A DNA stretch of 56,593 nt. Source: Candidatus Methanomethylophilaceae archaeon. GTDB taxonomy: Archaea > Thermoplasmatota > Thermoplasmata > Methanomassiliicoccales > Methanomethylophilaceae. The notes below the pieces were generated by a model. That model made no database searches and was not told where the DNA came from. It saw nothing but the letters and a program-made list of their open reading frames with translations. This document shows positions 7,947 to 15,524 of the stretch, one piece after another. Within the stretch, counting starts at the first letter, position 1; each line of letters opens with the position of its first letter. Where the stretch lies: NCBI GenBank assembly GCA_944321985.1, contig CALUNK010000136.1:1-56593 (forward strand). Direction: 5' to 3'. A program made the position numbers and the translations under genes.

Positions 7947-8714
7947 ATGAGAGGAATCATACGTAATCTGTCTGATTTTGACGAAGTCATAAAGAATAAT
8001 TTGAAAAACGTGGCATGTTTTTGTCCTAAATGTAAAATGATGTGCTATGGCGAATTAGAATTTTTGTATACTGACGAGATACGTGGATTATCCATAAATC
8101 CTCAATCTAAACATGAAAGTATTTATAAACACACCTGTGCACAATGTGAGAATGAGATCTTTCTGATTAAACATCCTGTAGACGGACAGAGTTCATTGAC
8201 ATTCGTATACAATGCTGAAATACAATACGATTGGTCCTGCGTACCTGATGGAATTAATTACTACATGGCGCAAGCCTTCAAATCCAGGTCAGTCGGTGCA
8301 AACAGCGCAGCAATGGCCATGTACCGGTCCGCCCTTGAATGGTTATTGTTCTCTCTGGGATTCAAAGAAAAGGATCTGAACATTAGAATAGATAAATTCG
8401 GAGAGTCGGAATATAGTGAAAAGATCGGAACCGAGTTCATGGACATACTTCGTCTTTTGGGCAACAATGCTGTTCATGTTAACGATGGTGATCTGTCTCT
8501 GCAAAAATCATTTGATGATGATCTGTTGAATTCAACAGAGGAACTGTTGAACGAATTGATTAGTCTGATATTCATAGGTCCTGATGAACATAAGAAACGT
8601 GTAGAAAAAATGAAATCCGGACTGACAGAGGCACAGTTAAAACGGTATCAGAAAGAGTATGAATCTCCAGGTCCAAAAGTAAGGCCTGTGATAACCATTG
8701 ATGATGACCACTAA
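7947..8714 (+). CDS. DUF4145 protein with N-terminal zinc ribbon
   Basis: This 255-residue protein has a four-Cys zinc ribbon at its start (CFCPKCKMMCYG near residues 26-37 and HTCAQCENEIF near 70-80). A linker with LTFVYNAEIQYDWSCVPDGI follows, then the DUF4145 all-helical domain: ANSAAMAMYRSALEWLL, then LRLLGNNAVHVNDGD with the conserved G-N-x-x-x-H, and a C-terminal ELLNELISLIFI helix. DUF4145 proteins share a HEPN-type fold and occur as accessory or nuclease-like parts of restriction and abortive systems. A frameshifted paralog lies at 5766-6517, and a TIR gene lies between the two copies. Confidence 0.75.
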   Translation: MRGIIRNLSDFDEVIKNNLKNVACFCPKCKMMCYGELEFLYTDEIRGLSINPQSKHESIYKHTCAQCENEIFLIKHPVDGQSSLTFVYNAEIQYDWSCVPDGINYYMAQAFKSRSVGANSAAMAMYRSALEWLLFSLGFKEKDLNIRIDKFGESEYSEKIGTEFMDILRLLGNNAVHVNDGDLSLQKSFDDDLLNSTEELLNELISLIFIGPDEHKKRVEKMKSGLTEAQLKRYQKEYESPGPKVRPVITIDDDH

Positions 8715-8866
8715 TTATGGGGTATGTATGTCATGTTTCTTTAATATTATATGATTAAACCGATTTGCCTTTTGTTAATTTTCAAGAGGAGTATATACAA
8801 TATTATGAATTTCTAAACCATGTATCTTCAGTAGTTTTATTTCTAAATATTACATAGTAGTCACTC

Positions 8867-9934
8867 ATGGCGACTCATTTCGAAATACAAAGCGTCACGG
8901 ATGATTCCAAGACCTATGCTCGTAGTTGCCATGTTAGACTCGGTACTGGACGGACATCCTTCGACATTCCTTTCAGAGCTGGCAGTGGGAATAATGTAAA
9001 AGCAGAATTTTATGAGGCATACCGTAGTCTAAAACCAGAGACAATTCAGAACTCCATGAAAAATGAGAATGTTGCACGCATCATCGACAAGGATCTATTG
9101 AATCGTTGCAATGGACAATTCAATATGTTGATTATGGAATATGATAGCAAGGAGGTTGTACCAACACCTCGGATGGTGGATCAAATGTCTGATATCCAGT
9201 ACAACCACACGGACGTCATAATCACGCCATCATGGTTCTCTCTTATAACTCATGACGAATCTACTGATGTTGATCTTTATCTGAAGATGACTGACGAATA
9301 TCTCGATGCCGCCAGTCGGCTTAATCGTAAGCCAATTGTAATTAACATTCCACAAAGCATTCCTTCTGATAGAATAGATGATGTTCTGAATCGTTATATC
9401 AACAAAGATGTAACAGCATTCTGTATAGACTCACATAGCAGATCTCTTATGAACGGATCATGGATGAGGAAGTTTCATACAACACTCGATGTTGTTAAAA
9501 AAGAATATAAGATTGAAAAGGAGTCATTAATACTTTCTGTGAATGCTTATCAGGGACCAGTCAAGAAAAATGAAATGGCGATTGAAGCTCGTGATTTCTT
9601 AGGATTCTGTGCAGGAATTGATGTTATATGTGGAAAACATACTAGGGCATATGGTAGTAATAATAGTGAAGAAAGAAGTACTACTGTAGCTCGTGTGTTT
9701 CAGCCAGAAACATACAACTACATCAAAATTATGTGCCTCAAGGAAAAGAAAGATATGATAACAGATTCCTCGATTGCATCACAGATTAAAGAAATGGGCA
9801 ATGTTCGTATGAACATCAAGGAAGATAGCCTTGAACAACTTCTTCAGTCTAAATCTATTTCTCCAGGAACGATGAGTACGATTTATCGTATGAAGGAGAA
9901 AGGTCGTAAGACAACTCTTGAGAACTTTATCTGA
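8867..9934 (+). CDS. Unknown protein, possible TIM-barrel fold
   Basis: I do not recognise this 355-residue protein. Predicted alternation of strands and helices (FNMLIMEYD, HTDVIITPSW, KPIVINIPQ, VTAFCIDSHSR, SLILSVNAYQG, GIDVICGKHTR) suggests a TIM-barrel or similar alpha/beta fold. The early DIPFRAGSG and late GKHTRAYG resemble loops of nucleobase or sugar-handling enzymes, such as the tRNA-guanine transglycosylase superfamily, but no signature residues confirm this. Start ATG at 8867 follows an AT-rich stretch with no Shine-Dalgarno sequence. Its stop overlaps the stop of the convergent PIN gene by 8 bases. The defense-island context makes a role in conflict or DNA/RNA modification possible but unproven. 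Confidence 0.55.
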   Translation: MATHFEIQSVTDDSKTYARSCHVRLGTGRTSFDIPFRAGSGNNVKAEFYEAYRSLKPETIQNSMKNENVARIIDKDLLNRCNGQFNMLIMEYDSKEVVPTPRMVDQMSDIQYNHTDVIITPSWFSLITHDESTDVDLYLKMTDEYLDAASRLNRKPIVINIPQSIPSDRIDDVLNRYINKDVTAFCIDSHSRSLMNGSWMRKFHTTLDVVKKEYKIEKESLILSVNAYQGPVKKNEMAIEARDFLGFCAGIDVICGKHTRAYGSNNSEERSTTVARVFQPETYNYIKIMCLKEKKDMITDSSIASQIKEMGNVRMNIKEDSLEQLLQSKSISPGTMSTIYRMKEKGRKTTLENFI

Positions 9935-10472
9935 GAAGACTTAGAAGATCGCTGGAAATACGAAAATCACTCTTTTCAAGGTCAAAACCAATATCTTGCT
10001 TTATCTTATCAGATATTATTCCATTATCATGAAAATGGAGTACAATACCTATCGTCCCAGTAACATTTAGGCTTAACTTTTTTCCTAGAATAGATTCAAT
10101 TTCGTTTAAATTTCCAATATTATTCGCGACAGTTCTGGCTTTCTTGTCATCAAGTACTACATAGTTAGGTATACCTTTGGCTGTGAGTATCAGGGAAGCA
10201 GCCATAGATGCACGTTCTCCAGGACCAAGCATGGGATAATGTGAGAGTATTATGTTGGAAATGTTATTCAAACGTGGATCATCCATTACATTGATTGTCT
10301 CTACAATATACTCAGGATTACTGTCTTTGTCATCTCTACACTCATCAATAACACTCGGAGTTATCACTACATCATACTTAGAGGTTAAGATAGACATAAG
10401 ATCGATACACTGAATATTCCTATCCATTGCCGATATGGCAGATGTATCCAGAATCTTTTTCAAGATTTCCAC
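9927..10472 (-). CDS. PIN-domain toxin-like RNase (VapC / DUF3368 type)
   Basis: The protein opens with ILDTSAISAMDRN, giving the first catalytic Asp of PIN nucleases. VITPSVIDECRDD supplies the acidic residue after a strand (E-C). LGPGERASMAASLILTAKG holds the conserved Glu, and NYVVLDDKKARTVANNI holds the D-D pair near residues 120-130. The C-terminus (LNVTGTIGIVLHFHDNGIIS) is the DUF3368-type 'GT-x-G-x-L' ending. It starts with GTG at 10472, 13 bases inside the end of the upstream antitoxin gene, so translation is probably coupled. The pair forms a type II toxin-antitoxin module. Confidence 0.82.
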   Translation of the reverse strand: MEILKKILDTSAISAMDRNIQCIDLMSILTSKYDVVITPSVIDECRDDKDSNPEYIVETINVMDDPRLNNISNIILSHYPMLGPGERASMAASLILTAKGIPNYVVLDDKKARTVANNIGNLNEIESILGKKLSLNVTGTIGIVLHFHDNGIISDKIKQDIGFDLEKSDFRISSDLLSLLR

Positions 10473-11053
10473 CTGACCTTATGCTTCCTAAGGAGATCTT
10501 CGAAATCAAAATATCTCATCTCCAGAAGTTCTGCACCTCTTCCTGCAGTTATTTTGTCCTTGTTAACTAAAGATATGGTATTCTTAACTGCATCTTTTTG
10601 TATGCGATCAACGACCTCGGAGTTTTCTACAGTATCCGGATAGGAATAATATATGAACGTCAGAAATTCATCTTCTGTCAAATCATAACAGAACTTTTTC
10701 CAATAGTCTAGTGAAGATTTTAATGGGTCCTTAATTTTTTCATTTATGAAATCATAAACACATTTGCCCTTATCAGTAAGTAATAGATTTTTGGAACAAA
10801 CGAGACCATTACTTGTGAAGTCCATAACAGTTTCGTCTATGTCTTTGCTATACGGGCCTTTTTTGTGCGTCTCGAAGAAAAAGGAACCATCTAGAATGTC
10901 AGGAAGACATCTGCTAGATATAAAAATAACCTTCTGTAGATTGACAAGACTCTTTATAGGTATGTTATCAGCACCGATAACATACAGAATGAGTCTTTCC
11001 TGTACCTCCAGATTATCAAATATCCTGGAACACATGTCATTATCTACAGACAT
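10460..11053 (-). CDS. Antitoxin: Panacea-like N-terminus plus UPF0175-like C-terminus
   Basis: Two parts are visible in this 197-residue protein. The N-terminal 110 residues (LILYVIGADNIPIKSLVNLQK, FFFETHKKGPYSKDIDETV, NGLVCSKNLLLTDKGKCV) resemble 'GPYS' winged-helix domains of the DUF4065/SocA-Panacea type. The last 45 residues (KNTISLVNKDKITAGRGAEL, then LEMRYFDFEDLLRKHKVRW) fit the UPF0175 antitoxin pattern, in which a short helix-turn-helix is followed by a toxin-binding 'F-x-x-LL-x-x-x-x-V' tail. UPF0175 is a known partner of DUF3368 PIN toxins, and a PIN gene follows with a 13-base overlap. The fusion of the two antitoxin-type domains is unusual. Confidence 0.68.
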   Translation of the reverse strand: MSVDNDMCSRIFDNLEVQERLILYVIGADNIPIKSLVNLQKVIFISSRCLPDILDGSFFFETHKKGPYSKDIDETVMDFTSNGLVCSKNLLLTDKGKCVYDFINEKIKDPLKSSLDYWKKFCYDLTEDEFLTFIYYSYPDTVENSEVVDRIQKDAVKNTISLVNKDKITAGRGAELLEMRYFDFEDLLRKHKVRWKS

Positions 11054-11342
11054 CAGTTAAAGAATTGCATACGACTAGATAACAACTTCCAATTCTGTAA
11101 TTAAACCACCATTTACCAATAGCCTAGCATAGAGTATTGTTGTACATCTTCTTAGCTAGTCTGTATGTTTTTATAGCATTTGAGATGTTGAAAATATTAT
11201 TTCAGTGATTCTATTCGAAGTCTTATTCTTTATATTCCTACTTCTATTAAAATGAATTAACGAATAGATTTCATTAACCCACATCTCTCTCTTTCGGCGC
11301 TTCCAGTAGTAATTCTCGCAAATTTTCTGCTCTCAAGATAGT

Positions 11343-12040
11343 TCATGAAGACGACCTCCTGAAGAGTGTGGTCTGTTTCATCCTGTTGGCTGGAACTGCG
11401 ATACTCGGCCTTCCGGCTGTGGCGTTGTTGATCTCAACTTTCGCAGACTTCTCCCCCTTCTTCTCAGTCCTCGGCTTGGCCATCGAAACTGGGCGGACGT
11501 TGCCATACATCCTCGCCATCACGTTCACGGCCATCCCCCCGTCGATGAACAACCTTGAGATGTGCGACCTCTCCCAGTTCTGCTCCACGGATCTCGGGGT
11601 CTCGTCGCCCTTCAGCCTCTTATTCCTTCCGTAGGTGAACAGCAGGGGGTCCTCGTCGGCCTTCCTCCTAGCCTCCGCCGTGGTGGGCTTCCTCCAGGCG
11701 AGCTTCCCCTCGTCGTAGACGGCGACGCTCATGTAGTAGCTTGTGTAGTCAGGTTTGTCCGTTCTGGCCATTTGCTTGGCCACCGTGCAGCTCTCCTCTA
11801 TGCCGATGCTGTTCCGGTTGAACCTCGTGATCACGTTGTTTCTGTCAGGATCGGTATTCCTGAGCATGTGGCCACCCTCGTGGGCGATGGTGCCCCCTGG
11901 TTAAGCCCATCCTTCCGGTCCAGCTCGATCCTGTCCCTGGACGGGATGTAGCGACCGGAATAGCCGACACCGGTAGGCTTGATGGCGATCATTGGATGGC
12001 TGGCGGCGAACTTCCTGATGTCCTCTAGGGAGTAGGTCAT
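11343..12040 (-). pseudogene. Frameshifted zinc metalloprotease-like gene (HEGGH motif)
   Basis: The first part (12040 to about 11895) encodes MTYSLEDIRKFAASHP and PSRDRIELDRKDGLNQG. One base later in a run of G at about 11896-11900, a new frame gives IAHEGGHMLRNTDPDRN, which contains the zincin HExxH motif, and then GIEESCTVAKQMART, probably the third zinc ligand (Glu). The rest runs to TGA at 11343. No single ATG-initiated frame contains both parts. Strand-then-HExxH before a helix fits ImmA/IrrE-like or mobile-element zincin peptidases. The lesion sits in a G homopolymer, so a sequencing error is as likely as true inactivation. Start at 12040 was chosen because the upstream codons look non-coding. 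Confidence 0.55.
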
Positions 12041-12205
12041 CACGAGCTCGCTACGGAACCTCTGCTTTTCCGACGGTCTGGAGTATGACATACAGGTTCT
12101 CATCATGCTGAAACCAGACAAGCGGACCCACATCCGTCACGGTGAGGGAGTCGTCGGGCATGTCCAGATAGAGGGTGTCCACCAGACGGCATATGATGTA
12201 CCCCA

Positions 12206-12427
12206 TCAGATGGCCTGCATCGGCAGCATACCAGCACAGTCTATGGCAAGCGCCAGAGCCTTCAGCATTAGCAGCAACAGGAACACCGGGTCCCTGACAG
12301 GGAATATCGCATGGGTGATTCCGCGCATCTTATACCCCGCGATGACGGCGACTGCCATCACCAGTATGCCGATGCACACCGACGATACACCTATCGGCAC
12401 TCCCTCATCAGAACACTCCGCCAACAC
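12206..12427 (-). CDS. Small two-helix membrane protein
   Basis: A 73-residue frame encodes two hydrophobic segments, VSSVCIGILVMAVAVIAGYK and DPVFLLLLMLKALALAID, separated by a short basic loop. It lies between a broken zincin gene and the DUF1269-like gene on the other strand. The start is uncertain (codons before 12427 lack a stop only briefly) and there is no clear Shine-Dalgarno sequence. I do not recognise a family. Confidence 0.4.
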   Translation of the reverse strand: MLAECSDEGVPIGVSSVCIGILVMAVAVIAGYKMRGITHAIFPVRDPVFLLLLMLKALALAIDCAGMLPMQAI

Positions 12428-12524
12428 TTCGCCCTCCGACGAAACTTCGTCCGCGATGGAAGAGGTTGTAAGAAAATCCTTTTATAGAAGCGATAATGGA
12501 GTTTCAAAATGAGGGGATACCGAC

Positions 12525-13079
12525 ATGGAAAACATAGTCATCTGCAGGTTCGGGGTTGAGAGCGAAGCCTACTAGGCGTTCAGCGACCTGAAGAACGATC
12601 CACACAACCACAGCTGTGACATCAGGCAGGTCACACTCGTCAAGCGCGAACTCGGCACATTCAAGGCGATCGACGAGTTCAACGATGGCAAATATGTCGA
12701 CGATACGTTCACCGGCGGTTTATTGGGAGCGTTCATCGGCATACTCGGCGGATCCATCGGGGTCCTCCTCGGGAGCGGGATTGGGTTCCTGGGAGGCTCC
12801 GCTAAAGACGCCAAGGACTTCGACAACGACGCCTCCATGATAGAGCGCGTGATCGACGACATCAGAGACGAGTGCGTATTCCTCGCGATCCTGGTGGACG
12901 AGGCGGGCCCCGAGATGCTGGACGCAAAGCTCTCCAGGTACGACCACACCGCCGAGAGGTACGACGCGTCCGAGATAAGGGCTGAGGTGAAGGGCGTCGA
13001 GAAGCTCCAGAAGCAGATGAGGAAGGACGCTCGCAAAGCCCTGCGTGAGAGCAAAAAGAACCGCCGCGAGGCCGAGTGA
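12525..13079 (+). CDS. DUF1269-like glycine-zipper protein with an in-frame amber codon (probable pyrrolysine)
   Basis: ATG at 12525 follows a good Shine-Dalgarno (GAGGGGAT). The frame reads MENIVICRFGVESEAY, then TAG at 12573-12575 as codon 17, then AFSDLKNDPHNHS and on without interruption to TGA at 13079, giving 184 residues. The segment before the amber codon (strand, then ESEAY) and after it (AFSDLK helix) together make the normal N-terminus of DUF1269-type proteins, 'F-x-x-E-x-x-A-x-x-A-x-x-x-L'. The early part QVTLVKRELGTFKA is followed by a glycine zipper with GGLLGAFIGILGG and GFLGG, and a charged helical tail. The TAG differs by one base from CAG, so the residue could be Gln in relatives. 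The first in-frame standard start after the TAG lies deep inside the domain, which argues for readthrough. Confidence 0.72.
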
Positions 13080-13359
13080 CCATCCGGACCTCCTGCGAGC
13101 GGACCGAAGGCCGATTCACGTCCCGTCGGTCCAATCGGGTGGGGGCTGGCGGGCCATTCCGCCAGTCGTCCACTCATGCCACTGGATGCAACCGTCAATG
13201 CGAGGTGGTTCGGGCATCCTCTCCACATCTTCACCCAACCATCGGGAAGGAAACACAGTTCCGGCTCAGGGTCATATCCACAGAGTCGGCGAAGGACGCG
13301 GCGATCCCGGGACCGGTCTCCTTCTGGTGTCGGTCTTCTGGCCGAAATTGGATAATTAA

Positions 13360-13387
13360 GGTCGGAGGGAACCCTCCGACCGTTTTT
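13360..13387 (+). terminator. Hairpin terminator between convergent genes
   Basis: A perfect 10-base-pair stem, GGTCGGAGGG / CCCTCCGACC, with a two-base loop (13360-13381) is followed by GTTTTT on the plus strand. It sits between the DUF1269-like gene and the convergent BspA-like gene. The 280 bases before it (13080-13359) hold no gene that I can support. Confidence 0.75.
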
Positions 13388-13396
13388 CAGGTAAGG

Positions 13397-14977
13397 TCAG
13401 ATTTCGCGTCTGCTCTTGACGATCAGGAGTATGGCCGCTATCACAACGATGACGCCGATTATCGCAGTCAGCCAGAGGGTGCTGTTGCTCGACCCCTCCC
13501 CTTCCGGTTCGGCATCCAGGGTGTCGTCATCACCGTCAGGCGTCACACCGGGGTCGTCGCCTCCGGGCTGACCCGGCACATCCCTGATGTATCCGCAGCC
13601 GTTGTTGCATTCGGCATCGTATTCGTTGTCGAACACATGGCCGACGGTGGCGCCGGCGGCGGCACTGTTACCGTTGCAGACGCCATTGAACGCTGACAGA
13701 GAGATGGAGGTTACGGTTGAAGGTATGGTGACCGAGGTCAGGGAAACGCAGTCCTCGAATGCATACATCCCGATTATCGTCATGCCGTCAGGTATGGTTA
13801 CCGTCTCGAGCGACTTGCATCCGGAGAACGCATTGGCCCCGATCGTCGTCACTCCGGACGGTATCGCATATGCGCCTCCCCTGCTGGCAGGGAACTGGAT
13901 CAGCGTCGTCATTTCCCTGTCGAACAGCACCCCGTCCTTCGAGACGTAGTTCGCGTTGCCGGAATCCACGTCTATCCTGGTAAGGGACGTGCAGTAATCG
14001 AACGGACCGTATCCGATAACGGTCACGCTTGAAGGTATGGCGACCGTCCCGAGGGATGTGCATCCTGAGAACGCATAGTTTCCGATCTCCTTCACTCCGG
14101 ACGGTATGACGATCGATTCGAGCGATTCGCATCCTGCGAACGCAGAGTCATAGATCTTTGTCACGCTTGAAGGTATGACGATCGATTCGAGCGACGTGCA
14201 TCCTACAAACACAGAAGACGAGATGTATTTCAGGCCATCCGATATCTCGACGGTCTTGAGTGACTTGCATCCTCTGAACGCCTCCTGGTACAGGTCGGTC
14301 ACGCTTGAGGGTATGGCGACGGACGTCAGCGACGTGCATCCCCTGAAAGCGGAAGCCCCGATCGTGGCTACGGAGTCAGGTATGGTGACCGATTCGAGCG
14401 ACGTGCATCCCCTGAAAGCGGAAGCCCCGATGGACGTCACACTTTCCGACATGTCGACGGACTTGATCGACGAGCAGTCGTAGAAAGCTGAACCGCATAT
14501 GCTGGTCACGCTGTCCGGTATGTCGACGGATTTGAGCGAAGTGCATCCCTCGAATGTATTGAAGCCAATTACCGTCAAGCCGTCCGGTATGGTGATGGAT
14601 GTGAGAGACGAGCATCCGTAGAACGCGTAGGAACCGAGTTCGACAACTTTGTATGTGACGCCATTGTATTGGACCGTCCCGGGGATATTGACCGAGACTA
14701 CAGAAGGGTCGACGGCGACATCTCTGACGGTGCTGGTACCGACTTGTACGGTGCTTCCATCCGCTTTGATCATGTATTCGATATCTATGCCGTCCCCATT
14801 CGCAACGGTGAAGGTGTCCCCCGCCTCCGCATAACCGTCATCGCTTCCGATGCCGATGACAAGGGCGACGCTCGCGGTCACGAGAATCAACGCCAGTGCG
14901 AAAGTCATGACGCGGTCGCTTCTCCTCGACGATGGGATGAGGTCCCGCATTGAAACATCATTACTTTTAAGAGTCAT
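13397..14977 (-). CDS. BspA-like leucine-rich-repeat surface protein
   Basis: Starting at ATG 14977, the protein has an N-terminal membrane segment (RVMTFALALILVTASVALVI near residues 22-41), then a linker domain, and about a dozen BspA-type leucine-rich repeats of 23 residues. The consensus reads A-F-x-G-C-x-S-L-x-S-V-x-I-P-x-S-V-x-x-I-G. The repeats are visible in DNA as 69-base near-repeats at about 13690-14640. A proline/aspartate-rich stretch (GQPGGDDPGVTPDGDDD) and a C-terminal membrane helix (STLWLTAIIGVIVVIAAILL) with basic tail follow. This is a cell-surface anchored, outward-facing layout, common in gut and rumen Methanomassiliicoccales. Ligands are unknown. Codons upstream of 14977 lack protein character. 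Confidence 0.85.
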   Translation of the reverse strand: MTLKSNDVSMRDLIPSSRRSDRVMTFALALILVTASVALVIGIGSDDGYAEAGDTFTVANGDGIDIEYMIKADGSTVQVGTSTVRDVAVDPSVVSVNIPGTVQYNGVTYKVVELGSYAFYGCSSLTSITIPDGLTVIGFNTFEGCTSLKSVDIPDSVTSICGSAFYDCSSIKSVDMSESVTSIGASAFRGCTSLESVTIPDSVATIGASAFRGCTSLTSVAIPSSVTDLYQEAFRGCKSLKTVEISDGLKYISSSVFVGCTSLESIVIPSSVTKIYDSAFAGCESLESIVIPSGVKEIGNYAFSGCTSLGTVAIPSSVTVIGYGPFDYCTSLTRIDVDSGNANYVSKDGVLFDREMTTLIQFPASRGGAYAIPSGVTTIGANAFSGCKSLETVTIPDGMTIIGMYAFEDCVSLTSVTIPSTVTSISLSAFNGVCNGNSAAAGATVGHVFDNEYDAECNNGCGYIRDVPGQPGGDDPGVTPDGDDDTLDAEPEGEGSSNSTLWLTAIIGVIVVIAAILLIVKSRREI

Positions 14978-15524
14978 GACTGAACATCGGATTGCTTTCT
15001 CTAAATACTTTCTTTGTAAGAGCATATAGTCCGCTCGGGTCAATGGAACAGGAAGCTTCGTCTCTCCCCATGGGCATGTGTCGTGTTTGGAACGGAAATC
15101 CGTCGCAGGAGTGGAGATTGAAATCGTCACACTGCACGGGATGTCTGTCGGAGATGTGTTCTGAGGCGGTTCTCCGGCGATGTCCGGCCTTTGCACATTC
15201 TCTGAAATGTCGACTGCATCCAGGTATTATGTGCAGCGTCTGGTAGACGGATCGTACGGAATCGTCAATCCGGATGTTCGCTGAGCATGGGAGACATACG
15301 TTCGATCGGGACATTTTTTGAGAGAGTCGATCGATCAACGGGATTCTCATCGTCATCCGATTGCTGTTTCGTACAGTGTATTCAGCTTTTCGAAGTCCGG
15401 GGGCAGCTCTTCGTCGATGTCCCGCGTCCGGGCAGGGGTAATGTGCGTCACCGGCATTCCCCCATCCACCGCAGCAGGGCGGAGGCCCGGGTGGGGGAGG
15501 AGGGGGATCACCCCCTCCAGGGTT

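Noticed and set aside
11281-11342. Right-hand attachment site of the tRNA-Ala island
   Set aside because: I looked for a copy of the tRNA 3' end (TTCGAATCTCGCCTTGTCC) near the composition change and saw none. The island end is therefore unassigned.
13690-14640. CRISPR-like or tandem DNA repeat
   Set aside because: The 69-base periodicity is coding: it is the 23-residue BspA leucine-rich repeat, and spacers of CRISPR type are absent. No CRISPR array was found elsewhere.
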